Shown here piece by piece: positions 33,219-42,322 of a stretch of 64,000 bases of DNA. This stretch comes from Rhodospirillaceae bacterium (GTDB lineage: Bacteria; Pseudomonadota; Alphaproteobacteria; Rhodospirillales; Rhodospirillaceae). Made by a program: the position numbers and the translations under genes. Below the pieces are notes generated by a model. It worked only from the letters and a program-made list of their open reading frames with translations. It did not search any database and was not told where the DNA came from. How positions within the stretch are numbered: position 1 is the first letter of the stretch; every line of letters begins with the position of its first letter. The stretch is taken from the NCBI GenBank assembly GCA_018666155.1, contig JABJAH010000040.1, positions 54,305 through 118,304 of the forward strand, in the 5' to 3' direction.

Positions 33219-34124
33219 ATGGTTCAATTGATGAAGATTACAGCTTCGGCATTACTGCTGACCTTCCTTCTATCGGCAAGTCCAACAGACGCGCAGGAAC
33301 AAGGCCAAGCCACATTAAGAGTGCCGCTGAACTTCGGCAGCGCAACCACCGTTCATCTTGGAAGCGGCGTTTACACCTTTACCCGCCAGGGTGCGCGCAA
33401 CATTTTCATCGTGACCGACGACGGCGTTATTGCGACAGATCCGATCAGTCCCGAAACCGCTGAAGTTTACATGGCGGAAATTCGCAAGGTCACCGATAAG
33501 CCGGTTAAGTACTTGGTCTACTCGCACCAACATTGGGATCATGTTCGCGGTGGGCAAATCTTTAAGGACGCGGGCGCGTCGGTCGTGAGTCATCAGGCCT
33601 GTATTCAATACTTTCACCGCGACCCCAACCCGGAGGTCGTGAATCCAGACATCACCTTTGAGGGCCCACGCTATGACGTGACCCTTGGTGGCAAAACTTT
33701 GGAGCTGCATCACTTCGGTCGCAATCACGGCGACTGCCTGGTTGTCATGCGCATCCCTGAGATCAACGCAATATTCCTGGTTGATCTGGTCACACCCTAT
33801 GGCGTCAGCGGCGGCTCAGGCTTGATCAACGATTTTTATCCAACGGACTGGATCCGCTCACTGAAGCAAATAGAGGCGATGGATTTCGATTATATGATCG
33901 GGGGGCATGGTCCACCGAAGGCGCCGCCTTGGGCGATTACGGAGCGGCGTGAGTATCTCGAAGCCTTGATGGCGGCGGTGAAGGCTGAATTGGATAAGGG
34001 CACACCCGCCGCCGAGACCGGAGCAGCGATCAACCTGCCGAAGTTTCAGCACCTGCGGAATTATAAGCGCCTGATGCCCTTGAACGCGGAACGCTTCCGC
34101 ACTTTTTACATTCTCGGCTGGTAG
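33219..34124 (+). CDS. Exported metallo-beta-lactamase-fold hydrolase 1 of 3
   Basis: Protein of 301 aa with a signal peptide (TASALLLTFLLSASPTDAQ). Zinc ligands: SHQHWDH (HxHxDH), His in GRNHGDC, Asp in IFLVDLVTP, and His in IGGHGPP. First of three tandem homologues (33219, 34134, 35033) sharing YSH-(Q/N)-HWDHV-x-GGQ(I/V)FKD. ATG 33219 follows AAGGAGGG with a short spacing of 4; ATG 33231 is possible. MBL hydrolases of this GGH-type have diverse substrates (sulfates, lactones, beta-lactams), and this cannot be decided here. Confidence 0.88.
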   Translation: MVQLMKITASALLLTFLLSASPTDAQEQGQATLRVPLNFGSATTVHLGSGVYTFTRQGARNIFIVTDDGVIATDPISPETAEVYMAEIRKVTDKPVKYLVYSHQHWDHVRGGQIFKDAGASVVSHQACIQYFHRDPNPEVVNPDITFEGPRYDVTLGGKTLELHHFGRNHGDCLVVMRIPEINAIFLVDLVTPYGVSGGSGLINDFYPTDWIRSLKQIEAMDFDYMIGGHGPPKAPPWAITERREYLEALMAAVKAELDKGTPAAETGAAINLPKFQHLRNYKRLMPLNAERFRTFYILGW

Positions 34125-34133
34125 GGGGTCACC

Positions 34134-35030
34134 ATGCGCACACTACTCAGAACCCCAATCCTTGCTCTGTCCGTGATGCTGGCTTTCACCGCCTGTTCCA
34201 CAGCACAGCAACCAGCCAGCACTGCGACACCCTTCGGCACACTAAGCGCCGTGACCACCGACTTGGGCGACGGCCTCTATACTGTGAGTGCTGGAGGCTA
34301 TCGCACGGTTTTCTTGGTCGGCGACAATGGTGTGCTGGTGGGTGACCCAATCAGCACGCCTATTGCAAAACAATTCCTGAGCGAAATCCGGAAAGTGACC
34401 TCAAAGCCGCTCCTTTACGTTGTCTACTCCCATAACCATTGGGATCATGTGCTCGGCGGCCAAGTCTTCAAAGACGAAGGCGCGGAAATTTGGAGTCACG
34501 AAGCCTGCCTGCCCCACTTCTACCGCAACAGCCATCCGGACTTGGTCTTGCCCGATCGCTCCTACGAGCAAAAACAGGTGCTGGATGTCGGCAACGCCAA
34601 GGCGGAATTGCTGTACCACGGCCCTAACCATTCGGACTGCAGCACCCATCTGTATTTTCCAGCGCAAAAGATCGTGCACATCGTTGATACGGTTCAGCCC
34701 TACGCGGTGTCGGGCGCTGGGGGACGGATGAACGACTCCTATCCCAAGCAATTTGTTGCATCGCTCCAAAAGCTGGAAGACGAAGTGCCGTTTGAACGTA
34801 TGGTGCCTGGCCACGGCGGACCGATTGCACCGCGCGATGCGGTGACAAACCGTCGTGAGTATCAGCAGGGCCTGCTGGACGCCGTAAAGGCTGAAATCGA
34901 CAAGGGCACACCCTTTGGTGAAATTCCCGGTGCCGTATCCCTGCCCCAGTTCAAAGATTTACTAGGGTACGATCAGTACTTAGCCGCGAACGCGCAACGC
35001 ATTCTCATCTACTACACGATTGGGTGGTAA
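34134..35030 (+). CDS. MBL-fold hydrolase lipoprotein, 2 of 3
   Basis: Protein of 298 aa. N-terminus ILALSVMLAFTACSTAQQ has a lipobox (FTAC), so a lipoprotein anchored in the envelope. Zinc ligands: SHNHWDH, His in GPNHSDC, Asp in HIVDTVQPY, His in VPGHGGP. It begins 10 bp after the first MBL gene, and the next MBL gene begins 3 bp after its stop: an operon. The lipid anchor distinguishes it from its two soluble neighbours. Confidence 0.88.
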   Translation: MRTLLRTPILALSVMLAFTACSTAQQPASTATPFGTLSAVTTDLGDGLYTVSAGGYRTVFLVGDNGVLVGDPISTPIAKQFLSEIRKVTSKPLLYVVYSHNHWDHVLGGQVFKDEGAEIWSHEACLPHFYRNSHPDLVLPDRSYEQKQVLDVGNAKAELLYHGPNHSDCSTHLYFPAQKIVHIVDTVQPYAVSGAGGRMNDSYPKQFVASLQKLEDEVPFERMVPGHGGPIAPRDAVTNRREYQQGLLDAVKAEIDKGTPFGEIPGAVSLPQFKDLLGYDQYLAANAQRILIYYTIGW

Positions 35031-35032
35031 AC

Positions 35033-35893
35033 ATGACTCGTCGCATTTTAGTCGCACTTGGTGTCTTCTTTCTTGCCTCACACGCATCAGCGCAATCCCT
35101 CGACCTCTTTACCAAGACCACTACGGAAGTGGCTCCGGGTGTCTATTCCTACGGTGCATTCTCGGCCCGTAGTCTGTTTGTCGTGACTAGCGACGGAGTC
35201 ATCACCACGGACCCGGTCAGCGCCAAGAACGCCGCCGATATGCGTGCGGCGATTGCTGAGGTCACAGATCAGCCGGTGAAATACGTGGTCTACAGTCACC
35301 AGCATTGGGACCACGTCCTCGGCGGGCAGATTTTCAAAGATGAGGGCGCGACATTCATTAGCCACGAAAAATGCATTCCTCATTTTGCACGCCACCCCAA
35401 TGATGAGCTGGTCATGCCCGATCAAACTGTCACCGGTGATCACGATCTAACGCTGGGGGACAAAACCCTAAAGCTGATGTACTTCGGTCATAACCACGGC
35501 GATTGCATGCTGGTAATGCAGGTTGATGGCACCGACGTGCTGTATATCAACGACCTTGTCACCCCCTACTCCGTCGGCCTCGGGTTCATGCCTGATTACG
35601 ACCCGGGTGAATGGCTGCGAACCCTTCTTGAGCTAGAAGCGCGCGATGATTGGACCCAGTTCATTGGCGGCCACGGCATCCCGGTCGCGCCGAAAGACGC
35701 GATGGTTCAACGCCGGCGTTATATGGAAGCCTTGATGGCAGCGGTGCGTGACGGCATCGAAAGCGGTCAACGCCTAGAAGAGCTCTACGACACCATCGAA
35801 CTGGCCGAAGAGTTTCGCGAGATGCGCGGCTACAAAACGCATATCCGCCGTGGCGCTGAACGCATTTACCACTACTACACGATGGGGTGGTGA
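35033..35893 (+). CDS. Exported MBL-fold hydrolase 3 of 3
   Basis: Protein of 286 aa; signal peptide RILVALGVFFLASHASAQS. Zinc ligands: SHQHWDH, His in GHNHGDCML, Asp in YINDLVTPYS, His in IGGHGIP. ATG 35033 is chosen over the GTG at 35024, which overlaps the previous gene. It ends at 35893, directly against the stop of the convergent hisI gene. Substrate unknown; the three copies probably act on related compounds in different envelope compartments. Confidence 0.88.
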   Translation: MTRRILVALGVFFLASHASAQSLDLFTKTTTEVAPGVYSYGAFSARSLFVVTSDGVITTDPVSAKNAADMRAAIAEVTDQPVKYVVYSHQHWDHVLGGQIFKDEGATFISHEKCIPHFARHPNDELVMPDQTVTGDHDLTLGDKTLKLMYFGHNHGDCMLVMQVDGTDVLYINDLVTPYSVGLGFMPDYDPGEWLRTLLELEARDDWTQFIGGHGIPVAPKDAMVQRRRYMEALMAAVRDGIESGQRLEELYDTIELAEEFREMRGYKTHIRRGAERIYHYYTMGW

Positions 35894-36382
35894 CTACAGC
35901 TTCGTCGGGTTCGGTGCGTCGCCGTAGACGTCCTTCGGATCGAAGGTTTTGTCGTCTTCTTTGAACTCGAGCAGCTTAGACGCGTCTTCGACGGGGATTC
36001 CGGTCGGGATCGCACGATAGAAGCACGAGCGATAACCAACGTGGCAACTGGCACCTGAACCGGCCACTTTGACCCGGAGCCACACGGCATCCTGATCATC
36101 ATCAATGCGCATCTCAACGATCTCTTGGGTCAAACCCGACGTCGCACCCTTATGCCAGAGCGCTTGGCGGCTGCGGCTCCAATAGTGAGCCTCGCCACTC
36201 TCGATGGTCTTGGTTAGGGCGTCTTCGTTCATATAGCCATGCATCAAGAGCTCGCCCGTCTCAGCGTCCGTGGTGACAACAGCAATCAGGCCATTGGCAT
36301 CAAATTTCGGGGCCAATTCTGCGCCTTCTTCGACCTGTTCGATGGTCTGGCGGCTGGCAAAGGGGGAATTCTCTTGGGTCAT
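35894..36382 (-). CDS. hisI: Phosphoribosyl-AMP cyclohydrolase
   Basis: HisI, third step of histidine biosynthesis (opens the PR-AMP purine ring to ProFAR), 162 aa. Seen: [47 protein letters not shown] (Cys residues bind Zn). There is no fused HisE phosphohydrolase domain. The C-terminal tail after FYR is longer than in short HisI proteins. Its stop touches the third MBL gene's stop (convergent). No other his genes are near. Confidence 0.95.
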   Translation of the reverse strand: MTQENSPFASRQTIEQVEEGAELAPKFDANGLIAVVTTDAETGELLMHGYMNEDALTKTIESGEAHYWSRSRQALWHKGATSGLTQEIVEMRIDDDQDAVWLRVKVAGSGASCHVGYRSCFYRAIPTGIPVEDASKLLEFKEDDKTFDPKDVYGDAPNPTKL

Positions 36383-36506
36383 GCGACCTTCTCCATGGCT
36401 ATCTGGGGTTCATTTAGGCTGAACCGGCATGATTCTCAAGGGGGGCAATGCCTTATAACCAGTGCAGGGCTAGAGCCGGGGCCGGTTTTCGGCTAAACCC
36501 CGAGCC

Positions 36507-37889
36507 ATGATGAGCCTGACCCTGCACAACACCAAGACGCGGACCAAGGAACCGTTTGAGCCCGGCGATCCCAGCCGGGTGACGATGTATGTCTGCGGGC
36601 CGACGGTCTACAGCCGTCCCCACATTGGCAACGCGCGCCCAGCGCTGGTGTTCGACGTATTGTTCCGGCTGCTGCGCAGCCTGTATGGCGCAGAGCATGT
36701 GGTCTACGCGCGTAATATCACGGACATTGATGACAAGATTAATGCGGCGGCCAAAGAAAGCGGTCGGCCTATTGGTGACATCACCGACGAATTTGCCGAC
36801 ATCTATCGGGCCGATCTCAATGCACTGGGTGTGCTGCCTCCGACCATCGAACCTCACGCGACCGCGCATATCGATGAAATCATCGCGATGATCGAAGCGT
36901 TGATCAGCAGCGGGCATGCTTATGAGGCGGAAGGTCACGCTCTGTTTAGTGTGTCGGCCTTTGCCGACTACGGAAAATTCTCCAACCGTATTCGCGACGA
37001 CATGATCGCCGGGGCGCGAGTGGATGTTGCGCCATACAAGAAAGATCCGGCCGACTTCGTCCTGTGGAAACCGTCCAGCGATGATTTACCGGGCTGGGAC
37101 AGCCCCTGGGGCCGTGGCCGTCCGGGCTGGCATATCGAATGTTCGGCAATGATCGAGAAGCATCTCGGCGAGACCATCGACATTCATGGCGGCGGCCACG
37201 ATTTGATCTTCCCGCACCATGAAAACGAAATTGCCCAAAGTCGGTGCAGCCATGACGGCGCCGAGCTGGCCCGGGTTTGGATGCACAACGGCTTCTTGAC
37301 CATGGATAAGGACAAGATGTCGAAGTCGACCGGCAACATCGTTACCGTGCACGAACTGTCGCAAGACCATGCCGGTGAAACGATCCGCTTCGCCATGCTG
37401 TCTGCCCATTACCGCCAGCCACTGGATTGGTCCGATGATCTATTGGCCCAGGCCAAAAGCACGCTGGATCGCATCTACGGCACACTCGACAAACTCTGTC
37501 GTGTCGATGCAGCCGATGACGCTAAACCATCAGAGGCCTTTCTTGCCGCCTTGTGCGACGACATGAACACTCCAAAAGCCATGGCTGAGCTGTCCGCCCT
37601 CTGCAAAGCCGCCAACACGACAACCTCAGACGAAGAGCGCGCGCTGGTGAAGGGGCAACTCCTGACTGCCGGAGCGGTCCTCGGCTTGCTTCAAGGTGAT
37701 CCGTCGTCCTGGTTGAAAGGCGGCACGAGTGATGACGATGCGGAGATTGATGCGCTGGTCGAAGCCCGAACCGCAGCCCGCGCCAATAAAGACTTCGCGG
37801 AGTCGGATCGCATTCGTGACGAGCTGGCCGCCCGCAACATCACGCTCGAAGATGGGCCGGACGGCACCAAATGGCGGCGGGACTGTTAG
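36507..37889 (+). CDS. cysS: Cysteinyl-tRNA synthetase
   Basis: Class I aminoacyl-tRNA synthetase for Cys, 460 aa, typical length. Seen: [20 protein letters not shown], which includes the Zn-binding Cys and the HIGH-type motif (HIGN), WHIECSAM with a second Zn Cys, [17 protein letters not shown], and the KMSKS loop in [12 protein letters not shown] second Met codon follows immediately (36510). It starts a pair with argE, whose ATG is 4 bp after the cysS stop. Confidence 0.97.
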   Translation: MMSLTLHNTKTRTKEPFEPGDPSRVTMYVCGPTVYSRPHIGNARPALVFDVLFRLLRSLYGAEHVVYARNITDIDDKINAAAKESGRPIGDITDEFADIYRADLNALGVLPPTIEPHATAHIDEIIAMIEALISSGHAYEAEGHALFSVSAFADYGKFSNRIRDDMIAGARVDVAPYKKDPADFVLWKPSSDDLPGWDSPWGRGRPGWHIECSAMIEKHLGETIDIHGGGHDLIFPHHENEIAQSRCSHDGAELARVWMHNGFLTMDKDKMSKSTGNIVTVHELSQDHAGETIRFAMLSAHYRQPLDWSDDLLAQAKSTLDRIYGTLDKLCRVDAADDAKPSEAFLAALCDDMNTPKAMAELSALCKAANTTTSDEERALVKGQLLTAGAVLGLLQGDPSSWLKGGTSDDDAEIDALVEARTAARANKDFAESDRIRDELAARNITLEDGPDGTKWRRDC

Positions 37890-37892
37890 ACG

Positions 37893-39053
37893 ATGGTTAG
37901 TGTCACCGACGTTCGCGCTGAACTGGCCCGCCTCATCGCGTTTCCGACCGTATCGCGGGACTCCAACCTGCAACTGATCGCCTACGTTCAGGAGCGATTA
38001 AAAGAACATGGCGTTGAAGCGCGCTTGGTGCACAACGAAGACAACACCAAAGCCAACCTGCTCGCCACCATCGGACCGATGGTTGAAGGCGGTGTGGTGC
38101 TATCCGGTCATACGGATGTGGTACCGATCGATGATCAAGATTGGAAAACCGACCCATTCGCCCTGGCAGAGAAAGACGGCAAGCTGTTCGGCCGCGGCAC
38201 CTGCGACATGAAGTGTTTTATCGCGACCAGTATCGCGGCGTTGCCCGATATGGTGGCGGCCAACCTACCGGTGCCAATTCACTTTGCCTTTTCATACGAC
38301 GAGGAAGTGGGCTGCGCTGGTGTTCCATCGCTGATCAAACTGATCCGCAAAGAATTGCCTTTGCCAAGAGCGGTGATCGTCGGTGAACCAACCGACATGA
38401 AGGTGGTGACCGCGCACAAAGGCGTGACAGCGGTCAACGCAATCATTACAGGCAAAGAAGCACACTCATCGCAAACACAGCTGGGCTATAGCGCGGTGAT
38501 GGCCGCAGGCCGGCTGATTCAATGTGTTGCGGACATGAACGCTGAAAACGCTGCGAGCGCCAACAAAGATCCTCACTTCGAGCCCGATCACACGACAATG
38601 ACAGTGAATGTGATCCAGGGCGGGACAGCACTCAACATCATGGCTGGCCACTGCAATCTGACTTGGGACATTCGATCCCTGCCCGGTGATGACCCGCAAA
38701 GCTACATCGATCGTTTTGAGACATTCTGCGAAGAGACCGTGCTGCCAGACATGCGCAAAACAGCGCCCCATAGCGACATCGACATTCAGGTGCGAGCAGG
38801 CACCCCTGCCCTCCAATTCGAAACCGACTCGGAGGCTGAACGCCTGTGCCGACAGCTCACGGGCGACAATACGATCCGTGCCGCGAGCTACGCAGCAGAA
38901 GCCGGACAGTTCCAAGAAGCCGGGCTCTCGACCGTGATTTGTGGCCCAGGGTCTATCGCTCAGGCCCACCAACCCAACGAATTCATCACCTTAGACCAGG
39001 TTGAGCTCGGTACCCGCTTCATGACCAACTTGATTGAAAAGCTGGCGCACTAA
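37893..39053 (+). CDS. argE: Acetylornithine deacetylase
   Basis: M20-family zinc hydrolase, 386 aa, in arginine biosynthesis (N-acetylornithine to ornithine plus acetate). Seen: VVLSGHTDVVPID (metal His/Asp), LFGRGTCDMKCF (bridging Asp), SYDEEVGCAGVPSL (catalytic Glu-Glu), and a dimerisation domain with KGVTAVNAIITGKEAHSSQ. The C-terminal ligand His lies in IAQAHQPNEFI. It is in the ArgE group rather than DapE by GPGSIAQAHQPNE. Likely cotranscribed with cysS. Confidence 0.92.
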   Translation: MVSVTDVRAELARLIAFPTVSRDSNLQLIAYVQERLKEHGVEARLVHNEDNTKANLLATIGPMVEGGVVLSGHTDVVPIDDQDWKTDPFALAEKDGKLFGRGTCDMKCFIATSIAALPDMVAANLPVPIHFAFSYDEEVGCAGVPSLIKLIRKELPLPRAVIVGEPTDMKVVTAHKGVTAVNAIITGKEAHSSQTQLGYSAVMAAGRLIQCVADMNAENAASANKDPHFEPDHTTMTVNVIQGGTALNIMAGHCNLTWDIRSLPGDDPQSYIDRFETFCEETVLPDMRKTAPHSDIDIQVRAGTPALQFETDSEAERLCRQLTGDNTIRAASYAAEAGQFQEAGLSTVICGPGSIAQAHQPNEFITLDQVELGTRFMTNLIEKLAH

Positions 39054-39114
39054 GGCAATACCGGGCTTAGATAGCCCTTCGGTTCATGAGCCAACGAACC
39101 AGGGAGAACGGGTC

Positions 39115-40377
39115 ATGCGAGCGACGACCGCACTACTTTCAGCAATATTGGCATTTGGCACATCAGCCTCGTGGGCTGAGGAAGAAAGCGCCGCGGCTAT
39201 GCCGACCGTCCCGACCGGCGACTGGCGCATTGTTGTCGATACGCCCATCGGTGAGCTGCCGTTCAATATGGAGCTCGCCCGCGACGGTGACACCTGGACC
39301 GCAACCTTTATTAACGGCCCTGAACGCATGGAGGCGGAAGTCACCAGTGTATTAGGGACATCCCTTGTTGTTGAGTTCCCGTCCTATGGCCATCGCATTG
39401 CGGGAGCCGTTGTGAAAGACGGCACCATGCAAGGAGTCATTCAGTTCAATCGACCGACCGGAACGACCATCATCCCGTTCGTTGCCGGACATGGCCAAAG
39501 CCACCGGTTTTTTTCTGACACAATTGCGCCGGCTCAAAATCTTGATGGTCGATGGGCCATGTCACGGGTCAACGAAGCCTACTCACCCGAGCCCACGCAC
39601 GGATTACTGGAATTATCCGACGACGACATCGTCGTTGTTGGCGCCTCCATGGTGACAACGGGGGACTCGCGCTTTCTGACCGGAGAACTGCGGGGCAACG
39701 ACCTTTACATGTCGACCTTTTATGGCGGAGCCGGCGCCTTGTGGCGGGGCACGCTTAATGAGGACGGCACACTCTCAGGCCAGTCCTATTCTCTCTCTGG
39801 CGGGTTCACGACCGACTGGTCGGCAAAACGGGACGCTACAGCAGCCCTGGATGACGCGACAAAACTGACCTACATAAAAGATGGCTATGACAGTCTAGAG
39901 TTCTCTTTTCCCGATCTCGACGGCAACATGGTCTCCTTGTCGGACCCGCGCTTTGACAACAAGGTGGTGGTGGTCACCATTGGCGGTAGCTGGTGTCCAA
40001 CCTGCCACGATGAAACTGCGTTCTTCTCGCCCTACTTCAATGAGAATAAGGAGCGTGGCCTCGAAGCCATCGGCTTGATGTATGAATACTCACCGGAGTT
40101 CGACAAGGCAGTCCGTGCGTGCCGCCGCTATGTCAGCCGCTATGACGTTCAATACCCGATGTTGATCGCCGGTCAGATGGATAAAGAGGCGGCCGCCAAA
40201 ACTCTGCCCATGATCAACGCCGTGCTGGTCTATCCGACCATGATCATCGTCGACCGTACCGGCGAGGTCCGTCACATCCACACGGGATTCCCTGGCCCCG
40301 CCACCGGTGAGCACCACGAAGAATTCAAGAGCGAATTTTACAAGCTGATGGATGAGCTTCTCGCCGAAGACGTTTAG
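39115..40377 (+). CDS. Exported thioredoxin-fold (TlpA-like) protein
   Basis: Protein of 420 aa. Signal peptide TTALLSAILAFGTSASWAE; ATG 39115 has AGGGAG upstream. The N-terminal part (about 25-240) is beta-rich with repeated hits like LTGELRGNDLYMSTFYGGAG, resembling a lipid-binding-like beta barrel; the C-terminal half (from about 265) is a thioredoxin fold with redox motif WCPTC at residues 293-297 and the cis-Pro region VLVYPTMIIVDRTG. Likely a periplasmic disulfide reductase, TlpA/ResA type. A strong terminator lies 19 bp downstream of its stop. Confidence 0.85.
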   Translation: MRATTALLSAILAFGTSASWAEEESAAAMPTVPTGDWRIVVDTPIGELPFNMELARDGDTWTATFINGPERMEAEVTSVLGTSLVVEFPSYGHRIAGAVVKDGTMQGVIQFNRPTGTTIIPFVAGHGQSHRFFSDTIAPAQNLDGRWAMSRVNEAYSPEPTHGLLELSDDDIVVVGASMVTTGDSRFLTGELRGNDLYMSTFYGGAGALWRGTLNEDGTLSGQSYSLSGGFTTDWSAKRDATAALDDATKLTYIKDGYDSLEFSFPDLDGNMVSLSDPRFDNKVVVVTIGGSWCPTCHDETAFFSPYFNENKERGLEAIGLMYEYSPEFDKAVRACRRYVSRYDVQYPMLIAGQMDKEAAAKTLPMINAVLVYPTMIIVDRTGEVRHIHTGFPGPATGEHHEEFKSEFYKLMDELLAEDV

Positions 40378-40395
40378 TCCCGCACCCCATAAAGG

Positions 40396-40429
40396 AACGG
40401 CGCGGACTGGGTTTACAGTCCGCGCCGTT
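40396..40429. terminator. Strong rho-independent terminator between converging genes
   Basis: AACGGCGCGGACTG and CAGTCCGCGCCGTT are perfect 14-bp inverted arms around a 6-base loop (GGTTTA). CGCGTTTTAG follows on the plus strand. It lies between the thioredoxin-like gene (plus) and the Tat methyltransferase (minus), so it can end either. Confidence 0.8.
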
Positions 40430-40452
40430 ACGCGTTTTAGTATCAAGAAAGG

Positions 40453-41652
40453 TTATGCGGGCTTAGTGCCGAGCACGTTAAAGCGGCTGCGCCAAGCGGG
40501 CGGACCTTCGTCGACAACATCAAAGCCGGTCTTGCGCATTTCGCCGTTAAAATCGACCGACGAATAATCGGGCCGCCACACTTCTTCATTCCAGCGGTGA
40601 TCACGCCAAGAGCTGAAGCGGCTGTAGGCGTTCTTGCCTCGACCGCGGCCGGCACCGGTTTCAAAGTCGATGGGGAAGTAGACCCCACCCGGCCGCAACA
40701 CGCGGTAGGCTTCGTTGATGATTTCCTTGGTTTTCCCGGCGGGCACTTCGTGATGCATAATGTAAGATGTCACGATATCGAAGTAGCCATCTTCGAACTT
40801 GGTATCTTCGGCCAAGGCTTGGCGGAAATTAGCGCCGATACCCAAATCAACACAGCGCATATGAGAATACCTCACCATTGGGCCGCCGATGTCGATGCCC
40901 CAAACCTCTGCATCAGGAAAACGCTCTTTAAGCGCAGCGGTGAGTTGACCGCTGCTACAGCCCATATCCAGGATGCGCATGACCTTGCCATCTTTCGGCG
41001 TCGCCATTTGGGTCGCCATATTGCGATGAATTTCATCCTGATAGTTTTCAGCCCGATAGAAGTTATTCGTGCCGTAATGGTAGATGTGACCCGCAAAAGC
41101 ATCACCGACGTAGCCACCCGGCTGAATGTGAATTTCGTGCTTGGTGTAATCGGGAATGTGAATATCAGGATTCAGCTCTAACTTACCCGGGCCGGCGTTA
41201 TCAGCCGCCTCCATCTCATCGAGATAGACATCGGCGTTCTCGTGGTAATGCTTCTGCAAAGCTGTCCACATGAGTTGCTGGCCGCTGGTGCGCATACGTG
41301 CTGCTGTGCCGATATAGGTATCATTCTCCACCAGAGGAAAAATCTTCTCCAACGGAAGGTCTTCCCTTGGGTCCAATCCCGCATCGCTGATGGCCTTATA
41401 GAACCGCCGACGCGAGGTCTTACCCGATGCACTCCCAGTCCAAATGCGAAGACCGGTTAGGAAGTTGTCGTAGCTTTCAAGGTCGAGACGCGGCAAGCGT
41501 TCCAATCTTTGATCCGTGCCACGGGGTTCGTAGTCCCCTTTGAACGTTGACGCTGGAGCCGAAGCCGCAGAGGCGGACTTGGTTCCGAACAGTGCGCTGA
41601 CTGCAGACATCACTGCGGCGGACGCACCAAAAAGTGTACGACGGTCAATCAT
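40453..41652 (-). CDS. Methyltransferase-fold protein with Tat signal peptide
   Basis: Protein of 399 aa. N-terminus MIDRRTLFGASAAVMSAVSA has twin Arg, a hydrophobic stretch and an ASA-A cleavage site near residue 30. A domain of about 150 residues specific to this family follows (RTSGQQLMWTALQKHYHENA), then a class I SAM fold: RILDMGCSSGQLTAALKERF, VWGIDIGGPMVRY, GYFDIVTSYIMHHEVPAGK, VLRPGGVYFPIDFETG. Paralogue at 59435 lacks the signal. Methyltransferases need cytosolic SAM, so export of this protein is unexpected. The partner gene at 41683 is 30 bp upstream. Confidence 0.8.
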   Translation of the reverse strand: MIDRRTLFGASAAVMSAVSALFGTKSASAASAPASTFKGDYEPRGTDQRLERLPRLDLESYDNFLTGLRIWTGSASGKTSRRRFYKAISDAGLDPREDLPLEKIFPLVENDTYIGTAARMRTSGQQLMWTALQKHYHENADVYLDEMEAADNAGPGKLELNPDIHIPDYTKHEIHIQPGGYVGDAFAGHIYHYGTNNFYRAENYQDEIHRNMATQMATPKDGKVMRILDMGCSSGQLTAALKERFPDAEVWGIDIGGPMVRYSHMRCVDLGIGANFRQALAEDTKFEDGYFDIVTSYIMHHEVPAGKTKEIINEAYRVLRPGGVYFPIDFETGAGRGRGKNAYSRFSSWRDHRWNEEVWRPDYSSVDFNGEMRKTGFDVVDEGPPAWRSRFNVLGTKPA

Positions 41653-41682
41653 TTGATGACCTCCTCTTCAATAGTCTGAAAC

Positions 41683-42033
41683 TTATTTGTTTTCGCGAGT
41701 GAAAGCGGCAGAGACGGGTAGGTCTCCTTCACGCAGCAGCGGCGAATAGGTTAGGTCGATAAAGCGATCACGGTCCTTCTGCCATTCAGCGTCTTGCTCT
41801 GCCGTCGGCATATAGGTTTCGATCATTTCAGCGGTGACGCCTTTTTCATCCAAGAGGGCTTCGACGACCTTCATGCGGCGGCGGTTCGACCACACTTCCG
41901 CACCGAGGGCGATCAAGCTGGTCATCATGTTGTCGAGAATTGGATTACCGAGGAAAACGGCCCGTTCAACATCTGACGGAATGAAGTCAGAGGCGTAAGT
42001 CGGACGATCGGTCTTGAGTTTGCTAGTGGCCAT
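41683..42033 (-). CDS. Small protein, partner of the Tat methyltransferase
   Basis: Protein of 116 aa; no signal peptide or membrane segment. Visible: MTSLIALGAEVWSNRRRMKV, then LLDEKGVTAEMIETYMPT, and a C-terminal region with RDRFIDLTYSPLLREGDL. Amphipathic helices are likely. It is 30 bp from the methyltransferase gene and on the same strand, so probably translated from one message. No family recognised. Confidence 0.7.
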   Translation of the reverse strand: MATSKLKTDRPTYASDFIPSDVERAVFLGNPILDNMMTSLIALGAEVWSNRRRMKVVEALLDEKGVTAEMIETYMPTAEQDAEWQKDRDRFIDLTYSPLLREGDLPVSAAFTRENK

Positions 42034-42322
42034 GGACTGGCTCCTTACAGATTGAATTCGGGCTGGAGCAAGCGTTGAACAAGGCCCTGCCCCGGCGATA
42101 CCTCCATCCTAAGCCCTCAAATGGCAACGCCAAAGGCTGATTAAGGCTACCCCACCATATTTTCGCGAGAATGGTCGACGACCAACCGTTAGCCCGCAAA
42201 GCAGGTTCACGAAATCGACGGGCCGAGGTAGAGTTATCCAATAATTCCAAGGGCCTAGAGAAAGTGGGCCAAAGCCGCCTTGTTCTGGTGGCTGCCCTGT
42301 CTACGAAAGAGGACGAATCCCG

